Shown here: positions 35,191 through 35,919 of the stretch, in pieces
Layout of the letters: the number at the start of each line of letters is the position of its first letter
Position numbering within the stretch: position 1 is the stretch's first letter
Assembly: GCA_002751075.1 (NCBI GenBank)
Contig: NAOQ01000349.1
Coordinates: forward strand, 43,704-79,622
DNA length: 35,919 bases
Direction of reading: 5' to 3'
Origin: Ichthyophonus hoferi
Taxonomy: Eukaryota; Opisthokonta; Ichthyosporea; Ichthyophonida; Ichthyophonidae
Translations under genes and position numbers: made by a program
Notes under the pieces: model-generated
The model's database searches: none
Told to the model about the DNA's origin: nothing
Seen by the model: only the letters and a program-made list of their open reading frames with translations

Positions 35191-35919
35191 GTATAATGAT
35201 TTAGTTGCATAATATTTTTCAATCTGTAGTTCAATTTGTTGATACATAATATATGAATATATGAGCAGCTACACCAAAGAGGTAGCTAGCTAAAGAGCCT
35301 TTCCAAACCGTAATCAATAATGAAGGCCTGGTCGACCTCACCCCCGCTCACATACATGCGGGAACACAAGTAAAGATGTGGCCGTTCACATATATGTGGT
35401 CCCCGGCACACTCGGGTATATGCGACAACCCGGCATGCCTGTCTACATGAACACACACATTTTTTTTTTAAAATTCATTAAACATTTGCTAAACAATGCC
35501 ATAATACATACATATAGGCCTATTATAAAGCACTTAATTAGAGACTCCGAAGCCCATAGATAAGTCGATACAACCACAGATTGCCATACTATCTAAAGAA
35601 ATACTAAATAAATTAAATATTTCTCATTTAAAAATAAGGAGTCTTTGTAATGTATTACACGTGTTTCTACAAAAATTAAAATATCTTAATGCCTAATTAC
35701 TGTTATACCGCATTACTTCGTACTCTATTCTTGTATAGCATTTGACTGATGAAAGCAAGGACTTCTAAAATTTAATAAATACCATCACTACATCACTATA
35801 TATATTAAACTAACTGAAATTAAATAGTTTTTACATATATATTATCTCATAGGACATAATTTTTTGCTAGAGATAAATTTAAATATTCTTCAATATATAG
35901 TTAGCATCATACGATTATG
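35191..35919. other. Right end of the window: hairpin-rich patch, then AT-rich sequence
   Basis: Around 35335-35450 the sequence is GC-richer and shows cccgct...gcggga and cactcgggtatatgcgacaa with ccgg flanks, with repeated cacatacat/cacatatat cores. The rest is AT-rich without a recognisable gene. Confidence 0.45.

Noticed and set aside
1-35919. CRISPR arrays, operons, phage or bacterial defence genes
   Set aside because: The genes are spliced and eukaryotic; no spaced direct-repeat array or prokaryotic gene cluster is present.

Overview
This window is nuclear eukaryotic DNA: very AT-rich, with protein-coding exons split by many short GT-AG introns, a eukaryotic-type tRNA-Phe, scaffold gaps (N runs at 11835-11859 and 23374-23831) and abundant repeats. 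Intron-dense versions of two animal-type Golgi genes suggest an animal with a small, AT-rich genome, for example a sponge or another non-bilaterian. The sequence does not fix the species.

Left part (1-7640, minus strand): the 5' portion of a golgin gene that I recognise as GM130/GOLGA2. Fifteen coding exons can be chained in one frame for 536 residues, and the gene runs off the left edge. Its introns are full of a decayed period-5 (TATTA-type) repeat. One intron holds a sense-oriented tRNA-Phe(GAA) gene, and another begins with GC instead of GT.

Middle (7641-9134): an intergenic region shared by two divergent genes, filled with simple repeats, a three-unit degenerate tandem repeat and a 13-bp inverted repeat. 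Then 9135-21425 (plus strand) holds the complete gene for COPI coat subunit beta' (COPB2). It has 26 coding exons giving 913 residues, with a first exon that carries only the start codon. A possible 48-base in-frame cassette exon lies in intron 18, and decayed partial copies of exons 8 and 13 lie in the introns just after them. GM130 (Golgi tethering) and COPB2 (COPI vesicle coat) act in the same early secretory system and are arranged head to head.

Right part (about 21500-35919): gene-poor and repeat-rich. It contains an interspersed repeat family with copies in both orientations, a two-unit tandem repeat, a probable assembly duplication around the large gap, and a broken Ty1/copia-like retroelement fossil (gag to protease region) at about 32570-34765 followed by a repeat copy that may be its LTR. 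One small minus-strand gene model of three exons (67 residues, unrecognised) is possible at 25510-26344.

I did not find a new defence, mobile or regulatory system. The most interesting observations are the local exon duplications and the possible cassette exon in COPB2, the divergent Golgi gene pair, and the intronic tRNA.
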